A DNA stretch of 64,000 nucleotides from Desulfoscipio geothermicus DSM 3669 (GCF_900115975.1 NZ_FOYM01000005.1:62001-126000), one strand, 5' to 3'. Counted from the first letter of the stretch, positions 16,515 to 25,835 are shown. Program-made: numbers and translations. Notes: generated by a model not told the origin, from the sequence alone.

Positions 16515-18107
16515 ATGGCTAATATTGTGCTGATGCCCAAACTAGGCTTGACTATGAAAAAAGGCAGGATTTACGGTTGGTTGAAAAACGAGGGTGACCG
16601 TGTGGAATTGGGCGAGCCCCTGCTGGAAGTGATGACCGAGAAGGTCAACATAAAGGTGGAATCTCCCTTTGCCGGGGTATTGTACAAAATTCTTTGCGCC
16701 AAGGGAACTACTTTGCCCATTTCCACACCCATTGCGGTAATGGCGGAAGCCGGAGACGACGAAGCCGCCCTGGAAGCTGCGGTCAGTAAAGCCCGGGCTG
16801 CTCTGGAGGAAGCCCTGGCCGGCGCCGGGAAGGAAGAAGGGCGGAAAAAGGAAGTCAAAGCGGTTAAGCCTTTTGTAGTGTTTACCGGCGACCGCAAGGT
16901 TTCTCCCCGGGCGGCCAAGCTGGCTCGCAAAGAAGGGGTTGACATCGGATTGATCAGCGGGTCCGGTCCGGGCGGCCGGGTGGTGGAGGAAGATGTCCGC
17001 GCCTACCTGGAACAGTTGCAGGGGAATGAAAGTTGCCAAACCATGCCCATCGACGGTATGCGCGCAGTAATTGCGGAGCGGATGTCCGGCAGCAGGAAAC
17101 AAGCCGCCCACGTAACCGTCATGGAGGAAGTGGACGTCACTGCGCTGCGAGATGTCCGCAGCCAGCTGAACGCCCTGGACGACTCCGGCAAGATAAAGTT
17201 TTCCTATACCGACTTGCTGGTGAAATTTGTCGCAGAGGCGCTGACCGAGTACCAGATGGTTAATTCCTGTAGTTCGGAAAGTGAAATTATTTTGCCCTCC
17301 AGCGTTAACATCGGGGTGGCCGTGGCGTTGGAAAACGGTCTGGTGGTACCCAACATCAAAAATGCCCAGCGACTGAATCTGGAGCAAATTTCCGCCAAGG
17401 TGAAGGACCTGGCGGCCCGCGCCCGAAACAACGAATTGGACCCGGAAGATATAGAAGGCGGGACATTCACTATCAGCAACCTGGGGATGTTCGGAGCGGA
17501 AGGATTTACACCCATAATCAATCGCCCGGAAACCGCCATCCTGGGCGTGGGCACCATGCGCGCCAAGCCCGATCTGGCGGGTGGAAAGTTGGTAAAGCGT
17601 TACTTTATGACTCTGAGCCTCTCCTTCGACCACCGAATTATCGACGGCTCGCTGGCAGCCGAATTTTTGAGCAGGTTGAAGGAAATGCTGGAAGATCCTC
17701 ATCCATGGTTCGGACTGCAGTCGCAATACAGCGAAGAATTGCTCATTTCCGCTGGCGGCAATAAGTCCCCACAACAAATCCGCAAAGCTTACCAGAACGG
17801 GATTGATAAGTTAATGGAAACCGCGCCCGACGTCGTGATGGGTTTTTCCACCCTTACCGAGGGGATTTTCTTTGACGACGGCGCAGTGTCCAGGTTGGAC
17901 AAGGAACTGATTGCGGTGGCGCTTTCCGTGTGTATTAAATGTGAATACTGCATAGCCGCGCATGTCTATAAAGCGATGGAACTGGGCGCTACCCCGGAGC
18001 AGGTACTCGAAGCAGCCAACGTGGCTGTGTTTTTCGGCGGCGGAGCGGCCCTGGCCTACACTTCCACGTTGGTGCAGGATTGCATCGAGGCTTTCGGTAA
18101 AAACTAA
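16515..18107 (+). CDS. acoC: acetoin dehydrogenase E2 (lipoyl acyltransferase) fused to a C-terminal AhpD-like domain
   Basis: This 530-residue protein has a lipoyl domain at residues 1-80 (EVMTEKVNIKVESP holds the lipoylated Lys), a linker, and a peripheral-subunit-binding domain around 115-155 (SPRAAKLARKEGVDIG). The acyltransferase core covers about 175-400, with catalytic SFDHRIIDGSLAAEF. From about residue 420 to 530 there is an extra AhpD/carboxymuconolactone-decarboxylase-like domain with the redox motif CEYCIAAH (CxxCxxxH). In mycobacteria a separate AhpD is reduced by the E2 lipoyl group, so the fusion suggests a built-in peroxide or thiol function; that is inference. ATG 16515 follows CGGAGG. 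No E3 gene is nearby. Confidence 0.88.
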   Translation: MANIVLMPKLGLTMKKGRIYGWLKNEGDRVELGEPLLEVMTEKVNIKVESPFAGVLYKILCAKGTTLPISTPIAVMAEAGDDEAALEAAVSKARAALEEALAGAGKEEGRKKEVKAVKPFVVFTGDRKVSPRAAKLARKEGVDIGLISGSGPGGRVVEEDVRAYLEQLQGNESCQTMPIDGMRAVIAERMSGSRKQAAHVTVMEEVDVTALRDVRSQLNALDDSGKIKFSYTDLLVKFVAEALTEYQMVNSCSSESEIILPSSVNIGVAVALENGLVVPNIKNAQRLNLEQISAKVKDLAARARNNELDPEDIEGGTFTISNLGMFGAEGFTPIINRPETAILGVGTMRAKPDLAGGKLVKRYFMTLSLSFDHRIIDGSLAAEFLSRLKEMLEDPHPWFGLQSQYSEELLISAGGNKSPQQIRKAYQNGIDKLMETAPDVVMGFSTLTEGIFFDDGAVSRLDKELIAVALSVCIKCEYCIAAHVYKAMELGATPEQVLEAANVAVFFGGGAALAYTSTLVQDCIEAFGKN

Positions 18108-18123
18108 GGAAATGAATTGAATT

Positions 18124-19701
18124 ATGGTCCAAACCCTTTGTGATACAGTAATAACAAAATATCAGCGGGCGTTGGTTATAGGCCTGGATACGCTGGCGTA
18201 TCCTCGCGCCCTGGAATTGCAACGGAGATTGCAGAGGCTGAGAATCGCGGGGGAGATGCCGGACTGTATGTTATGTTTGGAGCATCCGCCCACGCTGACT
18301 CTCGGCCGGGCGGGGGGTGACACGGATATCCTGGTATCCGGTGAACGGTTGGCCCGGGAAGGGGTAGAGGTTTACCGGGTAGAACGGGGCGGCGGCGTCA
18401 CCTACCACGGGCCCGGTCAGTTGGTGGGCTACCCCATTGTGGACTTGAACAACTACCAAAGGGATGTGCACCTGCTGGTACAAAACCTGGAAGAGGTCAT
18501 TATTCGCGCGCTGGGCGCTTTTGGCATCAAGGGGCGTCGCAAAGAGGGCTACCCCGGGGTGTGGGTGGACGAGGCCAAGATCGCCAGTATTGGCGTGGCA
18601 GTGAGCAAGTGGGTCACCATGCATGGCTTCGCCCTAAATGTGGACCCGCAGATGAGCCATTTCAAGTTGATCAATCCCTGCGGTATGCAAGGGGTACGGA
18701 TGACTTCCATGCGTGAATTGCTGGGGCGGCCCGTCGGGGTGTGGGAAGTGAAAGACCGGGTTATTGAGGAAATGGCCGCGGTTTTTCGCTGGGCCGAGGT
18801 GCTTCCCGGAACCCCGGCTCCGGTGTGCAAGCTGCTGGACGAACTGGGCGTGGAGACGCCGTCCAGCAGGCCGGGTTGGCTGGGGGTACAAGTTCCGGCA
18901 CCCGGGGTGCTGGGAAAAATGGTCGGGCTGTTGGAACGAGGTAGATTAAATACCGTCTGCCGGGAGGCCCGCTGTCCCAACGTTGCGGAATGTTTTGGGA
19001 TGGGCACCGCCACCTTCATGGTGCTGGGGGACGCCTGTACCAGGAACTGCCGGTTTTGCTCGGTGAACAGCGGCCCTCCCCGAGAGCCCGACCTTGCAGA
19101 ACCGCAATCCCTGGCCGAAACCGTCAGGGAACTGGGCTTAAGGCATGCGGTGGTTACTTCGGTCACCCGGGATGATCTCCCGGACGGGGGAGCTGGTCAT
19201 TTTGCCCGGGTCATCAGCGCCGTGCGGCGCCTTTGCCCCGGTGTCACGGTGGAGGTGCTGGTGCCCGATTTCGGGGGATCGGAAGAGTCTTTGGCCACGG
19301 TTGTCGCCGCCCGGCCCGACATTCTGGGACACAACCTGGAAACCGTGCCCCGGCTGTACGAAAAGGTGCGCCCCGGGGCGGACTACCGCCGTTCGCTGCA
19401 GTTGCTGGCCTCTGCAAAAAGGCTGGCCCCGGGGATGGTCACCAAGAGTGGGATCATGGTGGGGTTGGGGGAAGAACCGGAGGAGATGCTGGGGGTTATG
19501 GACGATCTCAAGAAGGCCGGATGCGATTATGTGACCATCGGGCAGTACCTGCAGCCCACCCCGGGACATTTGCCGGTGCAGGGTTTTGTGACTCCGGCAA
19601 TGTTTGACTGGTACAGGGAACAGTGTTTACTAAAAGGCTTTCGGCAAGCCGATTGCGGCCCGTTGGTGCGCAGCTCTTATCACGCCCGGCCGCTTGCTTG
19701 A
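18124..19701 (+). CDS. LipB-LipA fusion: octanoyltransferase plus lipoyl synthase
   Basis: This 525-residue protein joins two lipoate-biosynthesis enzymes. Residues 1 to ~225 are LipB, with GGGVTYHGPGQLVGYPI, the catalytic Lys in AKIASIG and the catalytic Cys in INPCG. Residues ~235-525 are LipA, a radical-SAM enzyme with the auxiliary-cluster motif CREARCPNVAEC and the SAM-cluster motif CTRNCRFC. Together they would move octanoate from acyl carrier protein to the E2 lipoyl domain and insert two sulfurs. It is the gene directly behind acoC (16 bases), so lipoylation is made with its substrate. The frame is open across the junction, with no stop or internal start needed. Confidence 0.88.
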   Translation: MVQTLCDTVITKYQRALVIGLDTLAYPRALELQRRLQRLRIAGEMPDCMLCLEHPPTLTLGRAGGDTDILVSGERLAREGVEVYRVERGGGVTYHGPGQLVGYPIVDLNNYQRDVHLLVQNLEEVIIRALGAFGIKGRRKEGYPGVWVDEAKIASIGVAVSKWVTMHGFALNVDPQMSHFKLINPCGMQGVRMTSMRELLGRPVGVWEVKDRVIEEMAAVFRWAEVLPGTPAPVCKLLDELGVETPSSRPGWLGVQVPAPGVLGKMVGLLERGRLNTVCREARCPNVAECFGMGTATFMVLGDACTRNCRFCSVNSGPPREPDLAEPQSLAETVRELGLRHAVVTSVTRDDLPDGGAGHFARVISAVRRLCPGVTVEVLVPDFGGSEESLATVVAARPDILGHNLETVPRLYEKVRPGADYRRSLQLLASAKRLAPGMVTKSGIMVGLGEEPEEMLGVMDDLKKAGCDYVTIGQYLQPTPGHLPVQGFVTPAMFDWYREQCLLKGFRQADCGPLVRSSYHARPLA

Positions 19702-19791
19702 CCCTGCATAAAGATCTTTGTCGGGGCGTGCCGGTTGCTGCGCGGTGCCTGCGAAAACCGGCGTCAGGCCGGGCGGAAAAGGGGTGATAAT

Positions 19792-20487
19792 ATGAAGCAA
19801 TTATTTGATGATAAGGCCGACGGCTACGACAAATGGTACCGGACCCCCGTTGGGCGTTTTGTGGACCGGGTGGAAAAGGCGGCCGTGCTGGCCTACCTCG
19901 AACCGCAGCCCGGCATGAGCGTTTTGGACATCGGGTGTGGCACGGGCAATTACTCGCTGGAGCTGGCCCGGCAGGGACTGCAAGTGACTGGGATTGACAT
20001 TTCGCCGGGCATGTTGGCCCGGGCGCGCGCCAAAGCCGAGGCGGAGGGACTGCCGGTGCAATTTATCCGGGGGAATGCCGGAAGGCTGCCCTTTGGGGAT
20101 AACAGTTTCAATTATGTTGTTTCCGTATCCGCCTTGGAGTTCCTGCCCGACCTGGGCGCGGCCTTGCTGGAGGCCTACCGGGTCCTGAAGCCGGGCGGCA
20201 GGCTGGTGGTGGGGCTGATCGGCAGGGACAGCGCCTGGGGGCGATTTTATGAAACAAAATCTCGCCGGGAGCCCGGCAGCGTCTTTAACCGGGCCCGGCT
20301 TTACACCTTGGATGAATTGCATGACGCCATGCCTGGACGGACGGTCCGGGCCCGGGCGGTTTTGTTTACCCCGCCGGAATTTGATTACCAAAATGAACAG
20401 GCGGCTTGGGACCTGGAAAACTCAGCAATTGAAAACGGCCGTACTGATGGCGGATTTGTCTGTGCGGTATCAATAAAATTAAGGTAA
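19792..20487 (+). CDS. class I SAM-dependent methyltransferase, UbiE-like
   Basis: This 231-residue protein contains MSVLDIGCGTGNYSLEL (SAM loop, about residues 42-58), VTGIDISPGML and the NYVVSVSALEFLPD region with a downstream RVLKPGGRLV. These are the motifs of the Methyltransf_11/UbiE group. The substrate is unknown. ATG 19792 has AAAAGGGGTG upstream; the longer frame to 19735 is less likely. It lies 90 bases after the LipB-LipA gene and before a terminator, so it could be the last gene of the acetoin operon. Confidence 0.78.
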   Translation: MKQLFDDKADGYDKWYRTPVGRFVDRVEKAAVLAYLEPQPGMSVLDIGCGTGNYSLELARQGLQVTGIDISPGMLARARAKAEAEGLPVQFIRGNAGRLPFGDNSFNYVVSVSALEFLPDLGAALLEAYRVLKPGGRLVVGLIGRDSAWGRFYETKSRREPGSVFNRARLYTLDELHDAMPGRTVRARAVLFTPPEFDYQNEQAAWDLENSAIENGRTDGGFVCAVSIKLR

Positions 20488-20523
20488 AAAAAGATATAAC
20501 TTGAGTTAATTAAAAAAAGTATT

Positions 20524-20549
20524 GCCTGAATTTCAGGCGATTTTTTTTT
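20524..20549 (+). terminator. rho-independent terminator at the end of the acetoin operon
   Basis: GCCTGAA/TTCAGGC is followed by GA and about ten T residues, 36 bases beyond the methyltransferase stop. Confidence 0.9.
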
Positions 20550-20654
20550 GGTAAAAGCGCTACATAAGTTTATCCTTTATATTAAATTAAAATTTTAAAT
20601 ATAAAAGAGGGAATTGGTTTAAAGTTGCAGAAAATAATTAGAGTAGAGGTGATA

Positions 20655-21278
20655 ATGATGCCCCAAAGCAAGAAAACGAAGAAAATTGCCATCTTGGGAG
20701 GACCCGGCACCGGCAAAACCACATTATGCAAACAGTTGGATGTCGATTATAGCCTGGCCGGTTATATCAGCGATGTTTGCCTGGAATTTGCCCGTTCCTA
20801 TATTGCCCGCTACGGTATTCCCACAAATATTTTTGAGCAATTTTTGTTGTATGAGGGCCAGAAACAGCGGGAATATGAATTAAGATATTGTGACATTATT
20901 TTTTGCGACAATGCCACCATATTAAACTATGTTTATGGTTTAATGTGCTGCAACTTTAAAAACCCCAAGGAAATGTACTCCTTGATGAAGCTTTTCGAGT
21001 GGGCCATGAAGGATTTGCCGGGATACGAGGTTTTTTACATTCCCCGGGAATTTGCCGTTGAAAAGGATGGCATCCGCTATCAGGATGATGATTTTGCCGT
21101 GGTGGTGGACCAGAAAATTAAAAACTTCCTGGATATCATGAATGTTCCTTATCATATCATTACCGGGGACCTGCGCACCCGGGTGGAAAAGGTCAAGGAA
21201 ATTATCGGCTTTGAGCAGTTAAGGTCGCGTAAACTCATCAACAATAAACCGGAAGAAAAACATCAGGGAACGCAATAA
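20655..21278 (+). CDS. P-loop ATPase, NadR-like AAA domain
   Basis: This protein of about 207 residues starts with a Walker A motif, ILGGPGTGKTTLCKQL. CLEFARSYIARYG and a lid-like region follow. This layout resembles the AAA_28/ribosylnicotinamide-kinase domain of NadR-type proteins, which phosphorylate nicotinamide riboside, but the match is by motif only. ATG 20655 is chosen because AGAGGTGAT precedes it. Codon choice is more AT-rich than in the upstream operon. It stands alone between the acetoin operon terminator and the flavin reductase gene. The 249 bases behind it hold no gene I can support. Confidence 0.6.
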   Translation: MMPQSKKTKKIAILGGPGTGKTTLCKQLDVDYSLAGYISDVCLEFARSYIARYGIPTNIFEQFLLYEGQKQREYELRYCDIIFCDNATILNYVYGLMCCNFKNPKEMYSLMKLFEWAMKDLPGYEVFYIPREFAVEKDGIRYQDDDFAVVVDQKIKNFLDIMNVPYHIITGDLRTRVEKVKEIIGFEQLRSRKLINNKPEEKHQGTQ

Positions 21279-21527
21279 AGGTTCTTGGCAAGTTAACTGT
21301 ATAAAGTAAAAATTCTATGGTTAAAGTATTTTTTTGCCGGGTGGTGAATTCATTCTCATCCAACTCTCAATTTAAATTAAGCTATAGCCGGATAAATTCC
21401 GGTGATTTTTTTTATAGCAGGAAAATTGCACCGCAGGAGAGAATTATATAATGAATGATTATTCAGTTAAAAGATCCATATGCAAGTTTTGATGTCAGAA
21501 AATATTAATTTTTCGGGGGTATGAACT

Positions 21528-23516
21528 GTGAAACTCTTGACGCCGGTCAAAATAGGTCAATTGGAATTGAAAAACCGCGTAGTAATGCCGGCCATGCACC
21601 TGGGTTACTGCCGGGACGGCTTTGTGACAGACAAGCTGGTGGAATTTTACCGGGAGCGGGCCCGGGGCGGGGTGGGGCTAATTATTGTAGGCGGTTGCGC
21701 CATTGATGAGCATGGTTACGGTAATATGATTAAGATAAATGATGACAGGTACATACCCGGCCTGGCCGATTTGGCGGCCGGGGTGCATGCCGAGGGGGGC
21801 AAAATCGCCGCTCAGTTGTTCCAGCCCGGTCGTTATTCGTATTCCTTCTTTTTCGGGATTCAACCGGTGGCCCCTTCCCCTGTGCCCTCCAAATTGACCA
21901 AACGGGTGCCCAGGGAAATGTCAACGGAGGAAGTCAAGGCCATGGTGGACGCTTTCGGGAAAGCCGCTGTCCGGGCGAAAAAAGCCGGGTTCGATGCCGT
22001 GGAGGTTATTGCCAGCGCAGGCTACCTGATATCCCAGTTTCTTTCGCCGGTGACCAATAAGCGGAATGACGAGTACGGCGGTGATTTCGAACGGCGGATG
22101 CGGTTTGGCCTGGAAGTAGCCCGCGCCGTCAGGGAAGCGGTGGGGCCGGGTTACCCGGTGCTGTTCCGGGTGGGCGGCAATGACTTTATGCCCGGGGGCA
22201 ATACCAACCGAGAAATCGCTGCTTTTTGCCGGCACCTGGAGGAAGCGGGGGTGGACGCTTTCAATATTACCGGCGGCTGGCATGAAACCACTGTACCGCA
22301 GATAACCATGGCCGTGCCCCGGGGGGCTTTTATCTATCTGGCCCGGGGAATTCGCGAGGCGGTGGGTGTGCCGGTAATCGCTTGTAACCGGGTTAATGAC
22401 CCTGCCCTGGCGGAGGAAATTTTACAGAACGAAATTGCCGATTTGGTGGGCATGGCCCGGGCCATGATCGCCGACCCCGATTTGGTGGCCAAAGCTGCGA
22501 CGGGCCGGGCAGCGGAAATAAGAAAGTGCATTGGCTGTAACCAGGGCTGTCTGGATGCGGTTTTCACCTTGAAACCCGTGGGCTGCCTGGTCAATGCCCG
22601 GGCCGGGCGGGAACTGGAGCACCCCCCCCGTCCGGCGGAGCAGGTCAAGAACGTACTTGTGGTGGGAGGCGGTCCCGGCGGCATGGAAGCGGCGCGGGTG
22701 GCGGCCCGGCGCGGGCACCGGGTAACGCTGTGGGAGAAAAGCGGCCGGCTGGGCGGCCAGTTGAACCTGGCGGCAGTGCCGCCGGGCCGGGAGGAATTTG
22801 CCTCGCTGGTGAAATATTTAAGCGGCGAATTGTCCCGTCTGGGTGTAACAGTTGAACTCAATAAGGAAGCAAATGAGGAGAACATCAAGGCCTTTAATCC
22901 CGATGCGTTGGTCATGGCCACCGGGTCGGCTCCGTTGACCCCGCCCATCGAGGGGGTGGACCGGCCCAATGTAGTTCAGGCCTGGGATGTATTGGCCGGC
23001 ACCGCTCTTACCGGCAAGCGGGTGGTTATCATCGGCGGCGGGGCGGTGGGCTGTGAAACCGCTACGCTGCTGGCCCGCAAAGGGACCATCGATGCCGTTG
23101 CCCTGCATTTCCTGGCCCTGAACGATGCCGAGGACTGGCCCACACTGAAGGAACTGGCCACCCGGGGTGTTAAAGAAGTCACCGTGGTGGAAATGCAAAA
23201 GGCGGCCGGCGCCGATATCGGCATTTCATCCCGCTGGGTCATCCTGCAGGAAATGCAGCGCTACGGGGTGAAGGTGGTTACCCGGGCCACGGCCAGACGC
23301 ATAACCGAGCAGGGCGTGGTGGTGGATGTAGCCGGTCAGGAGGAACTTTTGGAGGCCGATACGGTGGTACTGGCGGTCGGCGCAGGTGCCCAAAACGAAC
23401 TTTGCGAAAAGGTGAAGGAAGAACTGCCCGAAGTGTACATGGTGGGTGACGCCGTAGCGCCGCGCAAGGCGCTGGACGCTGTTTACCAGGGCCACCTGGC
23501 CGGGGAGGTTCTTTAG
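21528..23516 (+). CDS. NADH:flavin oxidoreductase, 2,4-dienoyl-CoA reductase (FadH)-like
   Basis: This 662-residue protein has an old-yellow-enzyme FMN barrel (residues 1 to ~350, with SAGYLISQFLSP and GVGLIIVGG). The iron-sulfur motif is CIGCNQGC...GCLVNA (about 340-360). Then come FAD- and NAD(P)-binding Rossmann modules (VLVVGGGPGGMEAARVAARRG; VVIIGGGAVGCETA). This domain order is that of 2,4-dienoyl-CoA reductase, trimethylamine dehydrogenase and bile-acid reductases. The exact substrate, probably an enoate or enoyl-CoA, is unclear. GTG 21528 lies behind a G-rich stretch. It is followed by a terminator at 23642. Confidence 0.87.
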   Translation: MKLLTPVKIGQLELKNRVVMPAMHLGYCRDGFVTDKLVEFYRERARGGVGLIIVGGCAIDEHGYGNMIKINDDRYIPGLADLAAGVHAEGGKIAAQLFQPGRYSYSFFFGIQPVAPSPVPSKLTKRVPREMSTEEVKAMVDAFGKAAVRAKKAGFDAVEVIASAGYLISQFLSPVTNKRNDEYGGDFERRMRFGLEVARAVREAVGPGYPVLFRVGGNDFMPGGNTNREIAAFCRHLEEAGVDAFNITGGWHETTVPQITMAVPRGAFIYLARGIREAVGVPVIACNRVNDPALAEEILQNEIADLVGMARAMIADPDLVAKAATGRAAEIRKCIGCNQGCLDAVFTLKPVGCLVNARAGRELEHPPRPAEQVKNVLVVGGGPGGMEAARVAARRGHRVTLWEKSGRLGGQLNLAAVPPGREEFASLVKYLSGELSRLGVTVELNKEANEENIKAFNPDALVMATGSAPLTPPIEGVDRPNVVQAWDVLAGTALTGKRVVIIGGGAVGCETATLLARKGTIDAVALHFLALNDAEDWPTLKELATRGVKEVTVVEMQKAAGADIGISSRWVILQEMQRYGVKVVTRATARRITEQGVVVDVAGQEELLEADTVVLAVGAGAQNELCEKVKEELPEVYMVGDAVAPRKALDAVYQGHLAGEVL

Positions 23517-23641
23517 GTAAACTCCATGCTGCAAGTGCGGCACTGGCAGAGGGATAACATGATTGCCTTTTGCATAGAGCGAGCGTAATGCTGCGGCAAG
23601 CATAAAAGTGAGCTATTTACAGAGTAATAATGCAAAATAAT

Positions 23642-23678
23642 AGGCTGCTTTCCCGAGCGTGGAAAGCAGCCTGTTTTT
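23642..23678 (+). terminator. rho-independent terminator after the flavin oxidoreductase gene
   Basis: AGGCTGCTTTCC-N7-GGAAAGCAGCCT is a perfect 12-bp stem followed by GTTTTT. It lies between two convergent genes. Confidence 0.85.
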
Positions 23679-23679
23679 A

Positions 23680-23702
23680 CAAAAGGTGCCTGTACCCTTT
23701 TA
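23680..23702. repeat. short AAAAGGT...ACCCTTTT palindrome
   Basis: AAAAGGT-GCCTGT-ACCCTTTT lies directly behind the terminator. The GCCTGT core resembles the GGGACAGGC palindromes elsewhere in the window, so it may be a degenerate member of the same group. Confidence 0.4.
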
Positions 23703-23727
23703 CCGGAGCGAGCCCCCTTTAGCTTTT

Positions 23728-24333
23728 TTACATAATTATGGAATGCTGGTAGGTAAGATTATCAAACATCTCTACATGGTTCCTGGTTACGTTTTTGCCT
23801 ATGCGCACCATCAGCATATTGGCCGGGTGTTCAAGGATTTCCGGATCATCGGTATGCCTGCGCTTAAACCCTACCGAACCGAAGACATGCTTTAGCATGC
23901 TCTGGTATTCCCATACACCCAAGCCGCTGTTGCGCAGGTCCCAATGCCAGTAAAATTCTGTGGTGATCACCACGTAATCTTCCAGTAACGGGTTTTTAAA
24001 AGCCTCTTTTAAAATAGCCGTTGAAATGCCCTTCTTCTGCCATTCCCTGCTGAGTTCGATGGCGCCCAGTTCCAGGATGCGGGGATGTTTGGCCCATCGG
24101 CTGTATTCGTTGGGGGAATGAAACAAAACATAGCCGATTATCTCCTGATCATGCCGGGCAATGTAAACCATTCCGTCAGGCGCCCCGGCGACGATGCACA
24201 GGGCTTCCTTTTGTCGGGTCGCATTTCTGAAGTTGTTCAATTTTTGATTTATCGCTAAAGACTCCAGGTATTCCCTGGAAACCGGTCCCTCGATAATCAC
24301 CGGCCCTTTATCCGTTGTTAACTCCTTAGCCAT
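23728..24333 (-). CDS. acuA: GNAT acetyltransferase, AcuA-like
   Basis: This protein of about 200 residues has a GNAT core (VYIARHDQEIIGYVLFH...LELGAIELSREWQKKGIS; the QKKG region is the acetyl-CoA loop). The C-terminal part YWHWDLRNSGLGVWEYQSMLKHVFGSVGF...TDDPEILEHPANMLMVRIG resembles Bacillus AcuA, which acetylates and inactivates acetyl-CoA synthetase. AcuA is linked to acetoin use, and the aco operon is 4 kb away. ATG 24333 (MAKELTT) or 24345 could be the start. It is the last gene before the convergent reductase. Confidence 0.72.
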   Translation of the reverse strand: MAKELTTDKGPVIIEGPVSREYLESLAINQKLNNFRNATRQKEALCIVAGAPDGMVYIARHDQEIIGYVLFHSPNEYSRWAKHPRILELGAIELSREWQKKGISTAILKEAFKNPLLEDYVVITTEFYWHWDLRNSGLGVWEYQSMLKHVFGSVGFKRRHTDDPEILEHPANMLMVRIGKNVTRNHVEMFDNLTYQHSIIM

Positions 24334-24476
24334 AGCCACCACCATTTTTCCCGTAATTTTAACAATGTATGTTATTTAATTATATTGATTGTTATCAAGG
24401 TTATATAAGGTTATATTATAAAATTATTCGGATTTAAAATCATTAATCCTGCCTGGTTGATATTTTTTTTCTGAAT

Positions 24477-25835
24477 TTATACCAAATCCATGTTAATACC
24501 ATATTTTTGGGACCGGTACAGCAGTGCGGACCGGGTGATACCCAGCAGTTGAGCAGCCTTGGTCTGGTTGCCGCCGCTTTTTTTCAAAGCTTTTAAAATA
24601 AGCTCTTTCTCCAGTTCCTCCAGCGAAATGCCCTGGTCCGGGAAATTTACAATTAAATCGGAGGAAGATTTGGGAGTTGCATACAGCTCACGGGGTAAAT
24701 GCTCGGGATGAATGGTTTTATCGCGGCAAATTATGGCCGCCCGCTCAATGACATTCTGTAACTCCCGGATATTACCGGGCCAGTGATAATTATACAACAG
24801 TTCCATGGCTTCGGTGGATATATTTTCTACTTGGTAAGTATGCCCAAATTTATGCAGGAAATGTTTGGCCAGCAGGGGAATATCCTCTCTGCGCTCCCTG
24901 AGCGGGGGCAGGTGAATATGAATGACATTCAGCCTGTAGAACAAGTCTTCCCTGAATTCACCCTTTTTTATCGCTTCGTCCAACTGGCGGTTAGTGGCGG
25001 CAATCACCCGTACATCCACCGACAGGGTTTCCGTGCCGCCTACCCGTTCAAACGATTTTTCCTGCAGTACCCGTAAAATTTTTGCCTGCATATTTAATGA
25101 CATTTCGGCAATTTCATCCAGGAAAATAGTACCCTTGCCGGCCAGTTCAAAACGACCCAGTTTGCGGGTCACCGCTCCGGTAAACGCGCCCCGCTCGTGG
25201 CCGAACAATTCACTTTCCAGCAGCTGCTCGGGCAGGGCCGCGCAATTGACGGGGACAAAGGGTTTGTTGCTGCGCGGGCTGTTCTGGTGGATGGCCACGG
25301 CGGCCACTTCTTTGCCGGTGCCGCTTTCACCGGTGATCAGCACGCTGGCGTTGCTGTTGGCCACCCGCTCGATCAAGGCGATGATTTCCTGCATGATTTT
25401 GCTCTGGCCCACTATATTGTCATACTTGCTGGCCAGTTCGGAACGTAAAAAAGTTACCTCCGTTTCCAGCTGGCTCAATAATAAATTCTGTTTGATGACC
25501 AGTTTTAACTCATCCAGGTCGAATGGTTTGGTGATGTAATCAGTGGCCCCGATTTTCATAGCTTCAATGGCCGTTTCGATGGTACCATGGGCGGTGAGCA
25601 TGATGACGGGCAGCTTGGGGTTCATTGCTTTGGCTTCCTTTAATACCTCCATGCCGCTCATGTCGGGCATGCGCAGGTCCAGGATCACCAGGGACGGAGA
25701 TTCTTCTTTGATCAGTGACAGGCCCTGCTTGCCGCGATAGGCCACCAGGGTATGATACCCCTCCTGACGCATGGCCCGGTCCAGCGCCCAGCACATATGC
25801 TCCTCATCATCAATAATTAATATTTTCGGTATCAT
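24477..25835 (-). CDS. sigma-54-dependent response regulator (NtrC/AtoC type)
   Basis: This 452-residue protein has a receiver domain (residues 5-120; phospho-acceptor Asp53 in ILDLRMPDMSG and Lys in ITKPFD). The AAA+ domain has Walker A GESGTGKE and the sigma-54 loop GAFTGAVTRK. A Fis-type helix-turn-helix lies at the C-terminus (NQTKAAQLLGITRSALLYRSQKYGI). It would be phosphorylated by the kinase encoded just upstream. Candidate targets are the TauE operon and the CBS-domain gene, both with sigma-54-like promoters within 5 kb. A 20-bp palindrome at 27510-27529 is the best candidate binding site. Confidence 0.92.
   Translation of the reverse strand: MIPKILIIDDEEHMCWALDRAMRQEGYHTLVAYRGKQGLSLIKEESPSLVILDLRMPDMSGMEVLKEAKAMNPKLPVIMLTAHGTIETAIEAMKIGATDYITKPFDLDELKLVIKQNLLLSQLETEVTFLRSELASKYDNIVGQSKIMQEIIALIERVANSNASVLITGESGTGKEVAAVAIHQNSPRSNKPFVPVNCAALPEQLLESELFGHERGAFTGAVTRKLGRFELAGKGTIFLDEIAEMSLNMQAKILRVLQEKSFERVGGTETLSVDVRVIAATNRQLDEAIKKGEFREDLFYRLNVIHIHLPPLRERREDIPLLAKHFLHKFGHTYQVENISTEAMELLYNYHWPGNIRELQNVIERAAIICRDKTIHPEHLPRELYATPKSSSDLIVNFPDQGISLEELEKELILKALKKSGGNQTKAAQLLGITRSALLYRSQKYGINMDLV

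Noticed and set aside
16542-17777. 411-codon open frame opposite the E2 gene
   Set aside because: Mirror of a strong coding gene with no family resemblance.
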